Part shown: positions 44,857-53,648 of the stretch, piece after piece | Position numbering within the stretch: position 1 is the first letter of the stretch | Layout: each line of letters begins with the position of its first letter | From: Extibacter muris | Lineage (GTDB): Bacteria; Bacillota; Clostridia; Lachnospirales; Lachnospiraceae | Assembly (NCBI RefSeq): GCF_004345005.1 | Contig: NZ_SMMX01000001.1 | Coordinates: 186,001-250,000 of the forward strand | Length of the DNA: 64,000 bases | Direction: 5' to 3' | Notes under the pieces: generated by a model | The model's database searches: none | What the model saw: the letters and a program-made list of their open reading frames with translations, nothing else | Told to the model about the DNA's origin: nothing | Program-made: the position numbers and the translations under genes

Positions 44857-45414
44857 ATGGTATCAGCAGGTGATTTTAAGAACGGCTTGACCGTAGAGAT
44901 CGAGGGGAACATCTACCAGATTCTGGAGTTTCAGCATGTAAAGCCAGGAAAAGGAGCTGCCTTCGTACGTACAAAGATGAAGAATATCATCAACGGCGGT
45001 GTTGTCGAGAAGACATTCCGTCCGACAGAAAAGTTTGAGCAGGCGCATATCGACAGGAAAGAGATGCAGTACCTCTATTCAGACAGCGATCTGTTCTATT
45101 TCATGGACGTGGAGTCATACGACCAGATTGCAGTCAATGCAGACACGGTCGGGGATTCTCTGAAGTTCGTAAAAGAGAATGAGAACGTAAAAGTTATCTC
45201 TTACCAGGGAAACGTATTTTCCATAGAGCCGCCGATAACGGTTGAGCTTGACATTATTGAGACAGAGCCTGGATTCAAAGGCGATACTGCTCAGGGAGCT
45301 ACGAAGCCGGCTATTGTCGAGACCGGGGCTCAGGTTATGGTTCCTCTGTTCGTGGAACAGGGAGACAAGCTCAAAATCGATACACGTACGGGAGAATACC
45401 TGTCACGGGTATAG
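44857..45414 (+). CDS. efp: Elongation factor P
   Basis: The 185-residue protein is full length with the three beta-barrel domains; the loop PGKGAAFVR carries Lys32, the position modified or used in EF-P to reach the peptidyl-transferase center. It relieves ribosome stalling at polyproline stretches. No epmA/ymfI-type modification gene is adjacent. AAGGAGG precedes the ATG. Confidence 0.97.
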   Translation: MVSAGDFKNGLTVEIEGNIYQILEFQHVKPGKGAAFVRTKMKNIINGGVVEKTFRPTEKFEQAHIDRKEMQYLYSDSDLFYFMDVESYDQIAVNADTVGDSLKFVKENENVKVISYQGNVFSIEPPITVELDIIETEPGFKGDTAQGATKPAIVETGAQVMVPLFVEQGDKLKIDTRTGEYLSRV

Positions 45415-45474
45415 TCATGTTCTGGCGGCCGGCCCTGCCGGACAGCTTGGCAAGATAATCGCTATCAAGATAAG

Positions 45475-45506
45475 AAAAGCCTTGCAATTTCTGCAGGGCT
45501 TTTTTA
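45475..45506 (+). terminator. Terminator after efp
   Basis: AAAAGCCTTGCA (45475-45486) pairs with TGCAGGGCTTTT, followed by further T. The stretch from here to 45669 holds no gene I can support. Confidence 0.75.
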
Positions 45507-45669
45507 TAATTGATATACCATAATATTTCAAGGCTGTATCACGCAGCCTGTCCAGATGACATCTATATGCAGACCGGCCAGATTGATGTATACAGCCGGA
45601 TCCAGGCAGCTTCTGCCGGATATTCAGAAAAAAGCCAATAAGATACTGCTGCACGAAGAAAGGAGTAAT

Positions 45670-46545
45670 ATGACTTACGATCAGTTTGTGCAGGCCGTAG
45701 AAAGAAAAGTGAACGAGGGAACCGATGATGATACTGCCGTATGTATCCACACGGCAGTCAAGAATAATGGAAGGGAGAGGAAAGGGATAAGGCTGACGAA
45801 GCGTGGTGTCAATATATCGCCTGCCATATATCTGGAAGAGTACTATGAGCAGTTTCAGTCAGGAGGCACGGTTGAGGATGCCGCCGGGGATATATTGAGG
45901 CTGTATGACGAGATAAGCTTCAGCCGCTCATGGGAAAAGGATCATATATCAGATTATGCGAAAGTGAAAGGGAGGATCGTATATCACCTCGTCAACAAGG
46001 AAAAGAATGAAAATATGCTGACGGATACCCCATATGTGCCGTATCTGGACATGGCGGCCGTGTTTTATGTCCTGTTTGAAGTCAATGCCTATGGCACGGC
46101 CGCGATGATGATCAAAATAGAGCATCTGAAGCTGTGGGACGTAACCGAAGAGGAGATATACCATCAGGCATGCCGCAATACAGAACGGCTTCTTCCCTAC
46201 GAGTTCAGGACGATGAAAGAAGTGATAGCAGAGCTGACGGGAAGCAAAGAGGATCCGGGAAGGGATGTCATGTATGTACTGAGCAATACGATAAGAAGCT
46301 TTGGCGCGGCCGTAGTCTTGTATGACGGCGTGCTTGCGTATGTCGGAAGCTGCCTCAGAGAGAACTATTACGTGCTCCCGAGCAGCGTCCATGAAGTGAT
46401 AATCATACCCGAAAGCGAAGCGCCGGGCAAGAAAGAGCTGGCCGCGATGGTGGCAGAGATCAACGCGACCCAGGTAGAAGAGGAGGATGTGCTGTCGGAT
46501 AATGCATATTATTACGACCGGAATCTGAAAAAACTGCAGGAGTAA
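45670..46545 (+). CDS. DUF5688-type protein of unknown function
   Basis: ATG 45670 (MTYDQFVQAVERKV) follows AAGGAG; the frame is open further upstream but lacks such a site. The 291-residue soluble protein has the blocks GIRLTKRGVNISPAIYLEEYYEQF (shown as a conserved-looking N-terminal part), YVPYLDMAAVFYV and VMYVLSNTIRSFGAAVVLYDGVL, which I associate with the DUF5688 family common in Lachnospiraceae. Role unknown. The DUF3841 gene follows 62 bases later. Confidence 0.75.
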   Translation: MTYDQFVQAVERKVNEGTDDDTAVCIHTAVKNNGRERKGIRLTKRGVNISPAIYLEEYYEQFQSGGTVEDAAGDILRLYDEISFSRSWEKDHISDYAKVKGRIVYHLVNKEKNENMLTDTPYVPYLDMAAVFYVLFEVNAYGTAAMMIKIEHLKLWDVTEEEIYHQACRNTERLLPYEFRTMKEVIAELTGSKEDPGRDVMYVLSNTIRSFGAAVVLYDGVLAYVGSCLRENYYVLPSSVHEVIIIPESEAPGKKELAAMVAEINATQVEEEDVLSDNAYYYDRNLKKLQE

Positions 46546-46607
46546 TGAAGAAGTCCCTTTCCATCACGCGCGCCGGGTGTTAAAATGATACAAAGGAGGG
46601 TGGTGGA

Positions 46608-47210
46608 ATGGGACAGGATACGGTCAGGTTGTATACGAGACAAAATGATAAGACGCTGCTGCCGTTAGAGAAGCAGGGCCGCATCATCAATCAGAGAGCA
46701 TATGTGGAGATGCATTTCGGAGATATCGCGCCGCTGTTTCTGGAAAGCTACGACTGGTTTACAGAAACAGCGGCTAAGAGAGTGCCCAAGCCGGAGGACG
46801 TCCAGGCTCCGATCTGGTGCTCCATCAGTGCAGAGAACTGCCTGAAGCCGATTGATGGGACGGTCGTATACGTGCTGGAAGTGCCGAAGGAAAAGGTAAT
46901 CTATTTTGACGAGGCTAAGTGGGACTACGTGCTGAACCGGATATATCTGCCGAAAGACGCCCGCGACAGGGCCGCGTATAAGGAACATCTGAAGGAGATC
47001 GGCATCTCCAACGGGTTTGAATTTTTCGAGGGACGATATAAAGGCATGTATCCTGAAGAAGAGCGGCGGATCAAAGACAGCTGGCAGCGCGTCTTTGAAA
47101 TCGACAGCTGGACTATCTTCAATGTATGCGGCAACATATGGGAAATCAAAGAGGAATATGTACAGGAAATCGTATATCCAGGAGATGACCTGGAAGGGCT
47201 TACGTATTAA
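46608..47210 (+). CDS. DUF3841 protein of unknown function
   Basis: The 200-residue product begins MGQDTVRLYTRQNDK and has WCSISAENCLKPI and VYVLEVPKEKVIYFDEAKWDYVLN, consistent with the DUF3841 family. No membrane segment or catalytic motif is obvious. AAAGGAGGGTGGTGG precedes the ATG. Neighbours are also poorly known proteins. I can offer no function. Confidence 0.75.
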   Translation: MGQDTVRLYTRQNDKTLLPLEKQGRIINQRAYVEMHFGDIAPLFLESYDWFTETAAKRVPKPEDVQAPIWCSISAENCLKPIDGTVVYVLEVPKEKVIYFDEAKWDYVLNRIYLPKDARDRAAYKEHLKEIGISNGFEFFEGRYKGMYPEEERRIKDSWQRVFEIDSWTIFNVCGNIWEIKEEYVQEIVYPGDDLEGLTY

Positions 47211-47293
47211 GCAAACAAAAAAGGATACCTTTTTTGCCGGCAAAGTGCTATAATAAAACTGTTCACAATCTGCACTGCTAAGGAGGAATCGGT

Positions 47294-47779
47294 ATGAAAC
47301 TGGTAATTACAATGAGCCGGCGTTACGGTACAGGAGCAAGCATCATCGCCCGGGAACTATCGAAGAGGCTTGGGGTACCTGTATATGACAAGGTCAACGT
47401 GGAACAGGAACTGTATAAGAATATCTATGAATCTGAAGTGGAAGTGATAAAGGAGCTGGCGGAGAAGCCATGCATCATCCTTGGACGCTGTGCTTCGGAG
47501 ATATTGAAGGACAGGAAGAATGTGTTCAATATCTATGTGTGCGCAGACAAAGAGGACCGGGTACGCCGGATTATGGAGAAGGACGGCATCTCCTATGAGG
47601 AAGCCGATGAGAAGGTGGAAAGGACAGACGAAGAACGCGCCACGTACTATCATGAACATACAGGCAAGGCATGGGGGGACGTCAACAATTACCATATGAT
47701 ACTGAACACATCCGATTTGGGCGTAGAGAACTGTGCGGATATACTGATGCGGTACTTCGAGAAGATGGAGTACATATAA
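47294..47779 (+). CDS. Short cytidylate-kinase-like protein
   Basis: The 161-residue protein matches the N-terminal part of the cytidylate-kinase-like family (AAA_26): MKLVITMSRRYGTGASIIARELSKRLG is the P-loop region, but the classic GxxxxGKS lysine is missing (GTGASI), followed by PCIILGRCASEIL and VCADKEDRVRRIMEKDGIS. It is shorter than usual (about 200). Phosphoryl transfer is therefore uncertain, and it may bind nucleotide in another role. AAGGAGG precedes the ATG. Confidence 0.75.
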   Translation: MKLVITMSRRYGTGASIIARELSKRLGVPVYDKVNVEQELYKNIYESEVEVIKELAEKPCIILGRCASEILKDRKNVFNIYVCADKEDRVRRIMEKDGISYEEADEKVERTDEERATYYHEHTGKAWGDVNNYHMILNTSDLGVENCADILMRYFEKMEYI

Positions 47780-47805
47780 ACTTTTATTTTGTCGAAGATA
47801 TCTTC

Positions 47806-47834
47806 TTTACATTATGCAAGAAATGTGATAATAT
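47806..47834 (+). promoter_or_regulatory. Promoter of the tRNA-Arg gene
   Basis: TTTACA at 47806-47811 and TAATAT at 47829-47834, 17-base spacer, about 30 bases before the tRNA. Confidence 0.6.
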
Positions 47835-47865
47835 TACAAAGGCAATTTCATATAGGACAAATTAT

Positions 47866-47937
47866 GCACCCGTAGCTCAGGGGATAGAGCACCGCCCTCC
47901 GGAGGCGGGAGCGGCGGTTCGAATCCGCCCGGGTGTG
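47866..47937 (+). tRNA. tRNA-Arg (anticodon CCG)
   Basis: The 72-base cloverleaf has acceptor GCACCCG with CGGGTGT (one G-U), a D arm GCTC/GAGC, anticodon stem CCGCC/GGCGG with loop CTCCGGA giving anticodon CCG (reads CGG), a four-base variable loop GAGC and T arm GGCGG-TTCGAAT-CCGCC. CCA is not encoded. Confidence 0.95.
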
Positions 47938-47971
47938 TACTTAAAAAAGTGCTTACAATGGAGGGAGTCTT

Positions 47972-48616
47972 ATGAAAGCAAGATGGAAAGACTGCTCCGG
48001 CCGGCTGAAGAAGTATAGAAGGGCTAATATAATCATAGCCATAATGCTGCTTGTACTGGCTCTGGGCGTAGTCGGGTTCAATCTTACGGAAGAGAAGGTC
48101 CAGAAAGCACAAAAGACAAATTCCCAGGACATCAAGGCGGAAAACAAAGGATATGACAGCATGGAGACAAATCCGCTTAGACTGGAGGCGTACCCGGAGG
48201 TGACAGACGTGGTTAAGTCTTACTACGCGCGCCTGGCAGAGAATTCAGATTTTGTCGAGTCCTATGACAATGTACAGGTCTATACGAAATTGGGAAAATA
48301 CAAAGACTCATATGTGGCTTTTGCCAAATATGATATGAAGATAAAAGATATCTACACAGGGGTACCTGGATTAGGTACGCTGTATGTAGAAAAGAACAAA
48401 GAGAGCGGCAAATATCATGTGAGCCAGACCGTGGAGGACGATGAGCTGAAAAGTTCCGTGGAAGAAGTGGCCGGCCAGGATGATGTGGACAAGCTGCTGG
48501 CGGACACTACGTCACAGTATCACAGTGCCGTCGAATCTGACGCGTTGCTCAGGGAAGCTTTGGCAGATTTGAAGAATGCATACGAGGATTCCACTGGGAC
48601 AAGCGGTAATGAATAA
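47972..48616 (+). CDS. Single-pass membrane protein with extracytoplasmic domain, unknown
   Basis: The 214-residue protein has a basic N-terminus, a membrane helix (about 19-38, IIIAIMLLVLALGVVGF) and an outside domain of about 170 residues with YPEVTDVVKSYYARLAENSDF, KYKDSYVAFAKYDMKIKDIYTGVPGL and TLYVEKNKESGKYHV, a layout like NTF2-fold secreted proteins of clostridia. No catalytic motif is seen. It follows the tRNA gene and ends before a strong terminator. Function unknown. Confidence 0.75.
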   Translation: MKARWKDCSGRLKKYRRANIIIAIMLLVLALGVVGFNLTEEKVQKAQKTNSQDIKAENKGYDSMETNPLRLEAYPEVTDVVKSYYARLAENSDFVESYDNVQVYTKLGKYKDSYVAFAKYDMKIKDIYTGVPGLGTLYVEKNKESGKYHVSQTVEDDELKSSVEEVAGQDDVDKLLADTTSQYHSAVESDALLREALADLKNAYEDSTGTSGNE

Positions 48617-48624
48617 AGTATATC

Positions 48625-48662
48625 AAGTCAGGCCTCTGTATCTCCAGAGGTCTGACTTTTTG
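48625..48662 (+). terminator. Terminator before azlC
   Basis: 14-bp stem AAGTCAGGCCTCTG (48625-48638) with CAGAGGTCTGACTT (48645-48658), followed by TTT. Confidence 0.85.
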
Positions 48663-48690
48663 AAAAATACAAAGGATGGGTTGAGAGAAG

Positions 48691-49398
48691 ATGTCGGGAT
48701 ATAAAGAGGCATTTAAAAAGGCGTTTCCATACACGATTCCGGTAATGACGGGCTATATCTTTATCGGTATCGCGTTCGGAGTCATGTATGCGGAGAAGGG
48801 ATATTCTTTTTTGTGGGCGGTGCTGATGAGCCTGCTCGTATATGCGGGGTCAGGACAATACCTGGCTGTAAACTTTTTTGTACCCGGAATCTCGTTCCTC
48901 CAGGTCATATTTATGACACTGATGGTGAACATACGCCATATCTTCTATGGAATCTCTCTTCTGGAGAAGTTTAACAATATGGGCGGAAAACGCTGGTATA
49001 TGATATTCGGCCTGACAGATGAGACGTATTCCCTTCTCTGTACGACAAAAGTGCCGGATGGGGTGGAAGAGGAGAAGTTCCTGTTTGCCATATCCCTGAT
49101 GGACCAGTCGTACTGGCTTATCGGCTCTGCTATCGGCGGACTGGCCGGCAGCCTGCTCCCTTTTGATTCGGAAGGGATTGACTTTGCCATGACCGCGTTG
49201 TTTGTCGTCATATTCATAGAACAGTGGATGGACAGGAAGAACAGGACGCCTGCGGTAATCGGAATCGCGGCTGCATTCATCTGCCTTCAGATATTCGGCA
49301 CGGATAAGTTCGTGCTTCCTTCCATGCTGCTCATCGTCTTCGTGCTGTTCATGCTGCGGACGAGGCTGGAGAGAAGGGGGGAGATCCGATGCCTATAA
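48691..49398 (+). CDS. azlC: AzlC-family branched-chain amino acid exporter subunit
   Basis: The 235-residue protein has about seven membrane segments and the AzlC blocks GIAFGVMYAEKGYSFLWA, YAGSGQYLAVNFF and MVNIRHIFYGISL (HIFYG is characteristic). With AzlD it exports branched-chain amino acids or analogues. The 3' end overlaps azlD by 10 bases, a strong sign of a two-subunit transporter. In Bacillus the genes are under AzlB; no such regulator is here. Confidence 0.93.
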   Translation: MSGYKEAFKKAFPYTIPVMTGYIFIGIAFGVMYAEKGYSFLWAVLMSLLVYAGSGQYLAVNFFVPGISFLQVIFMTLMVNIRHIFYGISLLEKFNNMGGKRWYMIFGLTDETYSLLCTTKVPDGVEEEKFLFAISLMDQSYWLIGSAIGGLAGSLLPFDSEGIDFAMTALFVVIFIEQWMDRKNRTPAVIGIAAAFICLQIFGTDKFVLPSMLLIVFVLFMLRTRLERRGEIRCL

Positions 49399-49721
49399 GT
49401 GCAGCCATGTCATTTCTCATAATCCTTGCAGTTGCCGGTACGACCTTCGCGACCCGTGTCGTCCCTTTTCTCGTGTTTCCGAAAGGAAAAGAGATCCCTC
49501 GAGTCGTACAGTATCTCGGGAAGGTGCTCACGCCCGCCGTAATCGGGATGCTTGTCGTGTACTGCCTGAAAGCCACGCCTGTGCTGGAGAGCCCCCATGG
49601 CGTGCCGGAAGCTCTTGCAGTCATCGTGACGGCAGGGCTTCACGTGTGGAAACGCAACAACCTGCTCAGCATCGGAGCGGGAACCATATTGTACATGTTC
49701 CTGATCCAAGTGGTGTTCTAG
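49389..49721 (+). CDS. azlD: AzlD-family branched-chain amino acid exporter subunit
   Basis: The 110-residue protein has four hydrophobic segments and the AzlD blocks FATRVVPFLVF and LGKVLTPAVIGMLVVYCL. It is the small partner of AzlC. GAGAAGGGGGGAGAT precedes the ATG within azlC. A long bidirectional hairpin closes the operon. Confidence 0.92.
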   Translation: MPISAAMSFLIILAVAGTTFATRVVPFLVFPKGKEIPRVVQYLGKVLTPAVIGMLVVYCLKATPVLESPHGVPEALAVIVTAGLHVWKRNNLLSIGAGTILYMFLIQVVF

Positions 49722-49736
49722 TTCATATCTGACGGA

Positions 49737-49783
49737 AAAGAAGCCGGTTCCTGCTGTTGCATATGGCAGGGACCGGCTTCTTT
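49737..49783. terminator. Bidirectional terminator between azlD and the ABC permease gene
   Basis: 18-bp stem (49737-49754 with 49766-49783) with A3 at one end and T3 at the other; one G-T position. It serves the convergent genes on both sides. Confidence 0.85.
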
Positions 49784-49802
49784 GCATGCGATGGATTGGT
49801 TC

Positions 49803-50627
49803 TTACTGGAGATTTGTCTTCTTCCTCAAAATATAGTACGTAAGGATGTAAAGGATAACAGACGTAACAATGGAGAGCATGGCTGTTATCTTGCAGAGAT
49901 AAATCATATATTCCGCAAAGTTGAAATCCAAGGTTCCATTCTGTGAGGCAATCGGCAGATAGTCTGAGAAGAAGCCGGTAACCGTCATGACGAGCAGGCT
50001 GAAGATGGACACGACTGTCGTGATGATGAAGTAGGACACGACGGCCCCGAGGATCCGGTGGTTTGAAAACAGCTGCCCCATGGAGATGGAGGCATATATC
50101 ATGATGACGCTGCTGATTGCACCGATGATTACAAGCAGTATGATTGCGGTTATGAGCAGTGCAGGAGTCATATTGCCTGTGATTCCGAGCTGCTTGAAGA
50201 CTTCTGCCTTGTTTGAGCTGTATGCATCCGCAACGGACGGCGTCATGATGACTATCCACATGGACAGTATGACGAGCAGGATGTCGATGATGCACCAGAC
50301 AGTTGCAGCTATCGTCTTCGAGAGCAGATGCTGGCCCGGCGTCACCGGAAGCGTCCGGGTAAGATAGCCTTCACTGGAGAACAGGTTCTTATAGAACTTG
50401 ACCGCTATTATCATCTCGGTTCCAAACACGACACCAGCCACTATGAGAAAATAAAGCATAATGGTAAGTGAAAGCATGAGCGTGGTCGTGTCGTTGACTT
50501 CTGTAAACTGTATCCGGCTTGTAAGGAAGAATCTTCCTGCCAGGGCAGACAGTATGAGAAAACCGTGTATGATGATTAAGAACCGGTTCAATGCTTTCAT
50601 GTCATATTTTATCAGTTTGCCTAACAT
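49803..50627 (-). CDS. ABC-2-type transporter permease
   Basis: The 274-residue protein has six hydrophobic segments, with the N-terminal KLIKYDMKALNR amphipathic start and TRTLPVTPGQHLLSK loop common to permeases paired with YtrA-type regulators. It overlaps the ATPase gene by seven bases. Such systems often export peptides, antibiotics or respond to cell-wall stress; the cargo here is unknown. It is the last gene of a GntR-ATPase-permease operon. Confidence 0.85.
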   Translation of the reverse strand: MLGKLIKYDMKALNRFLIIIHGFLILSALAGRFFLTSRIQFTEVNDTTTLMLSLTIMLYFLIVAGVVFGTEMIIAVKFYKNLFSSEGYLTRTLPVTPGQHLLSKTIAATVWCIIDILLVILSMWIVIMTPSVADAYSSNKAEVFKQLGITGNMTPALLITAIILLVIIGAISSVIMIYASISMGQLFSNHRILGAVVSYFIITTVVSIFSLLVMTVTGFFSDYLPIASQNGTLDFNFAEYMIYLCKITAMLSIVTSVILYILTYYILRKKTNLQ

Positions 50628-51322
50628 CTGAACACCTCCCTGAACAGTGCATCTACGGATTTGCCATGGTCCATGCGTATCTCATCTACAGCAGCATTGA
50701 GAGCGAGCTGGCCCTGCCGGATGAATATGACACGGTCCAGTATATTCTCAATATCATGGATCAGATGGGTGGATATGATGACAGTGGCATTTTCATTGTA
50801 GTTGCCCAGTATCGTCTGCAGTATATAGTCCCTTGCGGCCGGATCCACGCCGCCAATCGGCTCATCCAGGACATAGAGCTGCGCGTCCCGGCTCATGGTG
50901 AGCAAAAGCTGGACTTTTTCCTTTGTCCCCTTTGAAAATGTCTTCAGTCGTTTGTTCACGTCTATCTCAAGGTCCGTAAGCATCTTATAAGCCCTGTCCG
51001 TCACAAAATCAGTATAAAAGTCAGAGAAATATGCAATCATGTCTTTTATCTTCATAGAGTCATCGAGATGGATACGGTCCGGAAGATAAGATACGATTTT
51101 TTTAGTCTCTACGCCTGGTTCCTTACCATCAATCAGTATCTTCCCGGAAGTAGGCACGAGAATATCATTGATCAGTTTTATGAACGTAGTCTTTCCGCTT
51201 CCGTTCGGCCCAAGCAGCCCCACGATCTGTCCCCTCCCGATAGAAAGGCTCAGGTTATTCAGGGCATAGAAGCTGCTGCCATACCTTTTGGAAAGACCCT
51301 GGCATTCCAAAATTGGATTCAT
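50621..51322 (-). CDS. ABC transporter ATP-binding protein
   Basis: The 233-residue ATPase has Walker A GPNGSGKT (38-45), Walker B LYVLDEPIGGVDP and the switch His in IISTHLIHD. The signature motif is divergent, FSKGTKEKV in place of LSGGQ, as in several YtrB-like ATPases. It pairs with the overlapping permease gene. The start is one base after the regulator stop, so all three are coupled. Confidence 0.93.
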   Translation of the reverse strand: MNPILECQGLSKRYGSSFYALNNLSLSIGRGQIVGLLGPNGSGKTTFIKLINDILVPTSGKILIDGKEPGVETKKIVSYLPDRIHLDDSMKIKDMIAYFSDFYTDFVTDRAYKMLTDLEIDVNKRLKTFSKGTKEKVQLLLTMSRDAQLYVLDEPIGGVDPAARDYILQTILGNYNENATVIISTHLIHDIENILDRVIFIRQGQLALNAAVDEIRMDHGKSVDALFREVFRC

Positions 51323-51323
51323 A

Positions 51324-51692
51324 TTAGTGTTCCTCCTTTATTGCTTCCTGGATTAACAGAAGGGTTTCGTCCTCCTGAAAGCCGAGCTGTTTCATTTTTT
51401 CAAAAAAGTCTTTGATGTGTTCGGAAGCCAGTTCCGTCTTCATCTGTTTCAACATCTTTTCATCCTCCGTTATAAAGCGTCCGCTTGTCCGCTGGGAGTA
51501 TACCAGGCCGCTGCGCTCTAGCTCGGACAGCGCCTTCTGCATCGTGTTAGGGTTCACGGCAGCGTCCAGTGCGAGGTCTCGCACAGACGGAAGCTTGTCG
51601 CCGGGCTTATATATACCTGCTATGATATCCTGCTGAATCTTCTCCATAAGCTGCAGATAGATGGGCCGATCGTTATCTAAATCCCATGGCAT
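51324..51692 (-). CDS. GntR-family (YtrA subfamily) repressor
   Basis: The 122-residue protein is a GntR winged helix (YKPGDKLPSVRDLALDAAVNPNTMQKALSELERSGLV region, key residues PSVRDLA and NPNTMQKAL) with the short C-terminal helical tail of YtrA regulators. These repress ABC transporter operons that start with their own gene, as here. A 14+14 palindrome covering the promoter is the probable operator. GAGGTGA precedes the ATG. Confidence 0.92.
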   Translation of the reverse strand: MPWDLDNDRPIYLQLMEKIQQDIIAGIYKPGDKLPSVRDLALDAAVNPNTMQKALSELERSGLVYSQRTSGRFITEDEKMLKQMKTELASEHIKDFFEKMKQLGFQEDETLLLIQEAIKEEH

Positions 51693-51720
51693 GTAATCAC
51701 CTCGTTTCTGAAAGGATAAT

Positions 51721-51752
51721 TATTATTGTATTATCTATATAATACAATAATA
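51721..51752. promoter_or_regulatory. Palindromic operator of the GntR-ABC operon
   Basis: TATTATTGTATTAT (51721-51734) and its exact inverse (51739-51752) are separated by CTAT. The site covers the -10 of the minus-strand promoter and the start region. Confidence 0.75.
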
Positions 51753-51772
51753 CAGGAGAGGGAAATTGTCAA
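51744..51772 (-). promoter_or_regulatory. Promoter of the GntR-ABC operon
   Basis: Minus strand: TTGACA (51772-51767), 17 bases, TATTGT (51749-51744). The -10 is inside the palindromic operator. Confidence 0.7.
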
Positions 51773-51802
51773 GTGATTGCGCAAGATTGGCTTGAAAATC
51801 GC

Positions 51803-51838
51803 AAAAAGACCCGGCAGAGTTATCATGCTTCTGCCGGG
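51803..51838 (-). terminator. Terminator of nfo
   Basis: Minus strand CCCGGCAGA (51838-51830) pairs with TCTGCCGGG (51818-51810), then TCTTTTT. Confidence 0.8.
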
Positions 51839-51863
51839 ATCATGGGATAGCCGGTATAAAAAG

Positions 51864-52784
51864 TTATCGGATGCCGTCCGCTTCGTATTCTTCCAATACG
51901 GTTTCCGCGAGACGGGGATTGAACAGGCCGCTTCTGAGCATCGCTATCTCATGCTTGTATGGCGGGTAGGTCTTCTTAGGACGATCAACCGATGGGATAT
52001 ATGGCGTCTCGAGTATTTTAGGTATCTCCCGGAAATCAGGATGGTGTACGATGTAGGAGAGGGCATCGAAACCTATCTCGCCGCTGCCGATATTGATATG
52101 CCTGTCTTTCCCGGCCCCCCTCGGATTGCGGCTGTCATTGATGTGGAATACCGCAATCTGGTCTTTGCCGATTACCTTGTCAAAATGCTCCATGACACCG
52201 TCAAAATCATGGACGATATCATATCCGCTGTCATGCGTATGGCACGTATCAAAGCATACCCTCAGCTTGTCGTTGCAGACGACGCCGTCATAGATGCGGG
52301 CGAGCTCTTCAAATGTACGGCCGATTTCAGAACCCTTTCCGGCCATCGTCTCCAGCGCGATATGGACGGACGTGTCCCTCGTAAGTATCTCGTTAAGCCC
52401 CTTTATGATCTGGGCGATGCCTTTGTCTGCCCCTTCCCCTACGTGGGCGCCGGGATGGAGGACGAGCGTCCTGCTTTTGCAGGCAGCGCTGCGCTTTAGA
52501 TCCATCTGGAGAAATTCTACGGCCAGCTCGTATGTCCTGGGATTGACCGTATTGCCCAGATTGATAATATAGGGTGCATGGATGATGATTTCGCCTATAT
52601 CATGGCAATCCATATATTCCCAGGCGGAATCTATATTCAGCTCGCTTATCTCTTTTCGTTTCGTATTCTGGGGAGCCCCGGTAAATACCATAAAGGCATC
52701 GGCACCGTAGGACGCTGCCTCTTTTGCCGAGCCGAGCAGCATATCCTTGCCGCTCATGCTGACATGGGAACCTAGCTTTATCAC
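51864..52784 (-). CDS. nfo: Endonuclease IV
   Basis: A GTG at 52784 after AGAGGT starts a 306-residue AP endonuclease with the zinc-ligand motifs [48 protein letters not shown] and [21 protein letters not shown]. It cuts 5' to abasic sites in base excision repair using three zinc ions. It is about 25 residues longer than usual at the C-terminus. It stands alone with its own terminator, downstream of the flavin reductase-rubredoxin gene. Confidence 0.95.
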   Translation of the reverse strand: MIKLGSHVSMSGKDMLLGSAKEAASYGADAFMVFTGAPQNTKRKEISELNIDSAWEYMDCHDIGEIIIHAPYIINLGNTVNPRTYELAVEFLQMDLKRSAACKSRTLVLHPGAHVGEGADKGIAQIIKGLNEILTRDTSVHIALETMAGKGSEIGRTFEELARIYDGVVCNDKLRVCFDTCHTHDSGYDIVHDFDGVMEHFDKVIGKDQIAVFHINDSRNPRGAGKDRHINIGSGEIGFDALSYIVHHPDFREIPKILETPYIPSVDRPKKTYPPYKHEIAMLRSGLFNPRLAETVLEEYEADGIR

Positions 52785-52813
52785 TGTTGCATACCTCTCT
52801 TTTCATCCATTTG

Positions 52814-53461
52814 TCATTGCCTGCGGAACTTATCCTTTCCCTGCCCGCAGACCGGACATTTATAGGAATCTGGAAGGTCCTCAAACGGCGTCTCCTGGTC
52901 GTATACATATCCGCATACGCTGCATACCCATTTTGCGGCTGAGCTGTCTGCCCCTTCTGTTTCTTCCGGCAGATAAGTAGGCGCGTTCTTCGGACTCCTT
53001 CCTTTGACGACATTGTGGTAGTATGCGTAAGTCATGGCCGGGGAATCTTCCAGGAGATCTCCATCCACGACTTCACCGAGGAATACGGTGTGGGTAGAAG
53101 TCTCCATCTTATCTATGACGTTACAGACGATATAGCCGCAGGAATCGTCGATGACAGGGAGCCCTTCCTTCAAGGCATGGCCGACGCCTTCAAATTTGTC
53201 CACGTCTTTGCCGCTTTGGAAGCCGAACTGTCCGATGAGGGCAGAGTCAGATGACTCCGACAATATGGATATTGCAAACCTGCCGCTTTTTGCGATGCAG
53301 GAGTTGGTGAAGTTGTCATGGTTCATGCTGAGCGCGATGGTGGCAGGCTCCGACGTAATCTGCATGATGCTGTTGGCGACGCAGCCGGTGCCACGGCCGC
53401 CGTCCAGCGTAGAGATGATATAGACGCCGTAGGATAAGTTGCGGAATACATTTTTGTTCAT
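52814..53461 (-). CDS. Flavin reductase-rubredoxin fusion (Hrb-like)
   Basis: The 215-residue protein has an FMN-binding flavin-reductase domain (1-155; [30 protein letters not shown] block with key T-x-x-P) and a C-terminal rubredoxin with C180-x-x-C183 and C202-x-x-C205 ([23 protein letters not shown]). The layout matches the high-molecular-weight rubredoxin Hrb of acetogens, which passes electrons from NADH to flavodiiron proteins that reduce O2 or NO. No flavodiiron gene is adjacent. An AT-rich palindrome at its promoter suggests Fur/PerR control. Confidence 0.9.
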   Translation of the reverse strand: MNKNVFRNLSYGVYIISTLDGGRGTGCVANSIMQITSEPATIALSMNHDNFTNSCIAKSGRFAISILSESSDSALIGQFGFQSGKDVDKFEGVGHALKEGLPVIDDSCGYIVCNVIDKMETSTHTVFLGEVVDGDLLEDSPAMTYAYYHNVVKGRSPKNAPTYLPEETEGADSSAAKWVCSVCGYVYDQETPFEDLPDSYKCPVCGQGKDKFRRQ

Positions 53462-53479
53462 ATGATGACCTCCTATAAT

Positions 53480-53532
53480 TTAATAATAGTAATTGTTATT
53501 AATATAATACCATGTTGTGGAAGATTTTGCAA
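53480..53532 (-). promoter_or_regulatory. Promoter and palindrome upstream of the flavin reductase-rubredoxin gene
   Basis: Minus strand: TTGCAA (53532-53527), 17 bases, TATTAT (53509-53504). Just downstream is TTAATAA-N9-TTATTAA (53480-53502), similar in size and AT content to Fur/PerR boxes. A second dyad, TTTTGCAACA (53525-53534) and TGTTGCAAAA (53553-53562), spans the -35. Confidence 0.55.
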
Positions 53533-53648
53533 CAGCAGATTTAAAATATGGTTGTTGCAAAACTTCCCTTGTGATAGAATAACTAGGTAAAATACGTTAT
53601 ATTCAAGTTTTTCATATATAGGATCCATATATGCAAGGAGGAGGCAAA

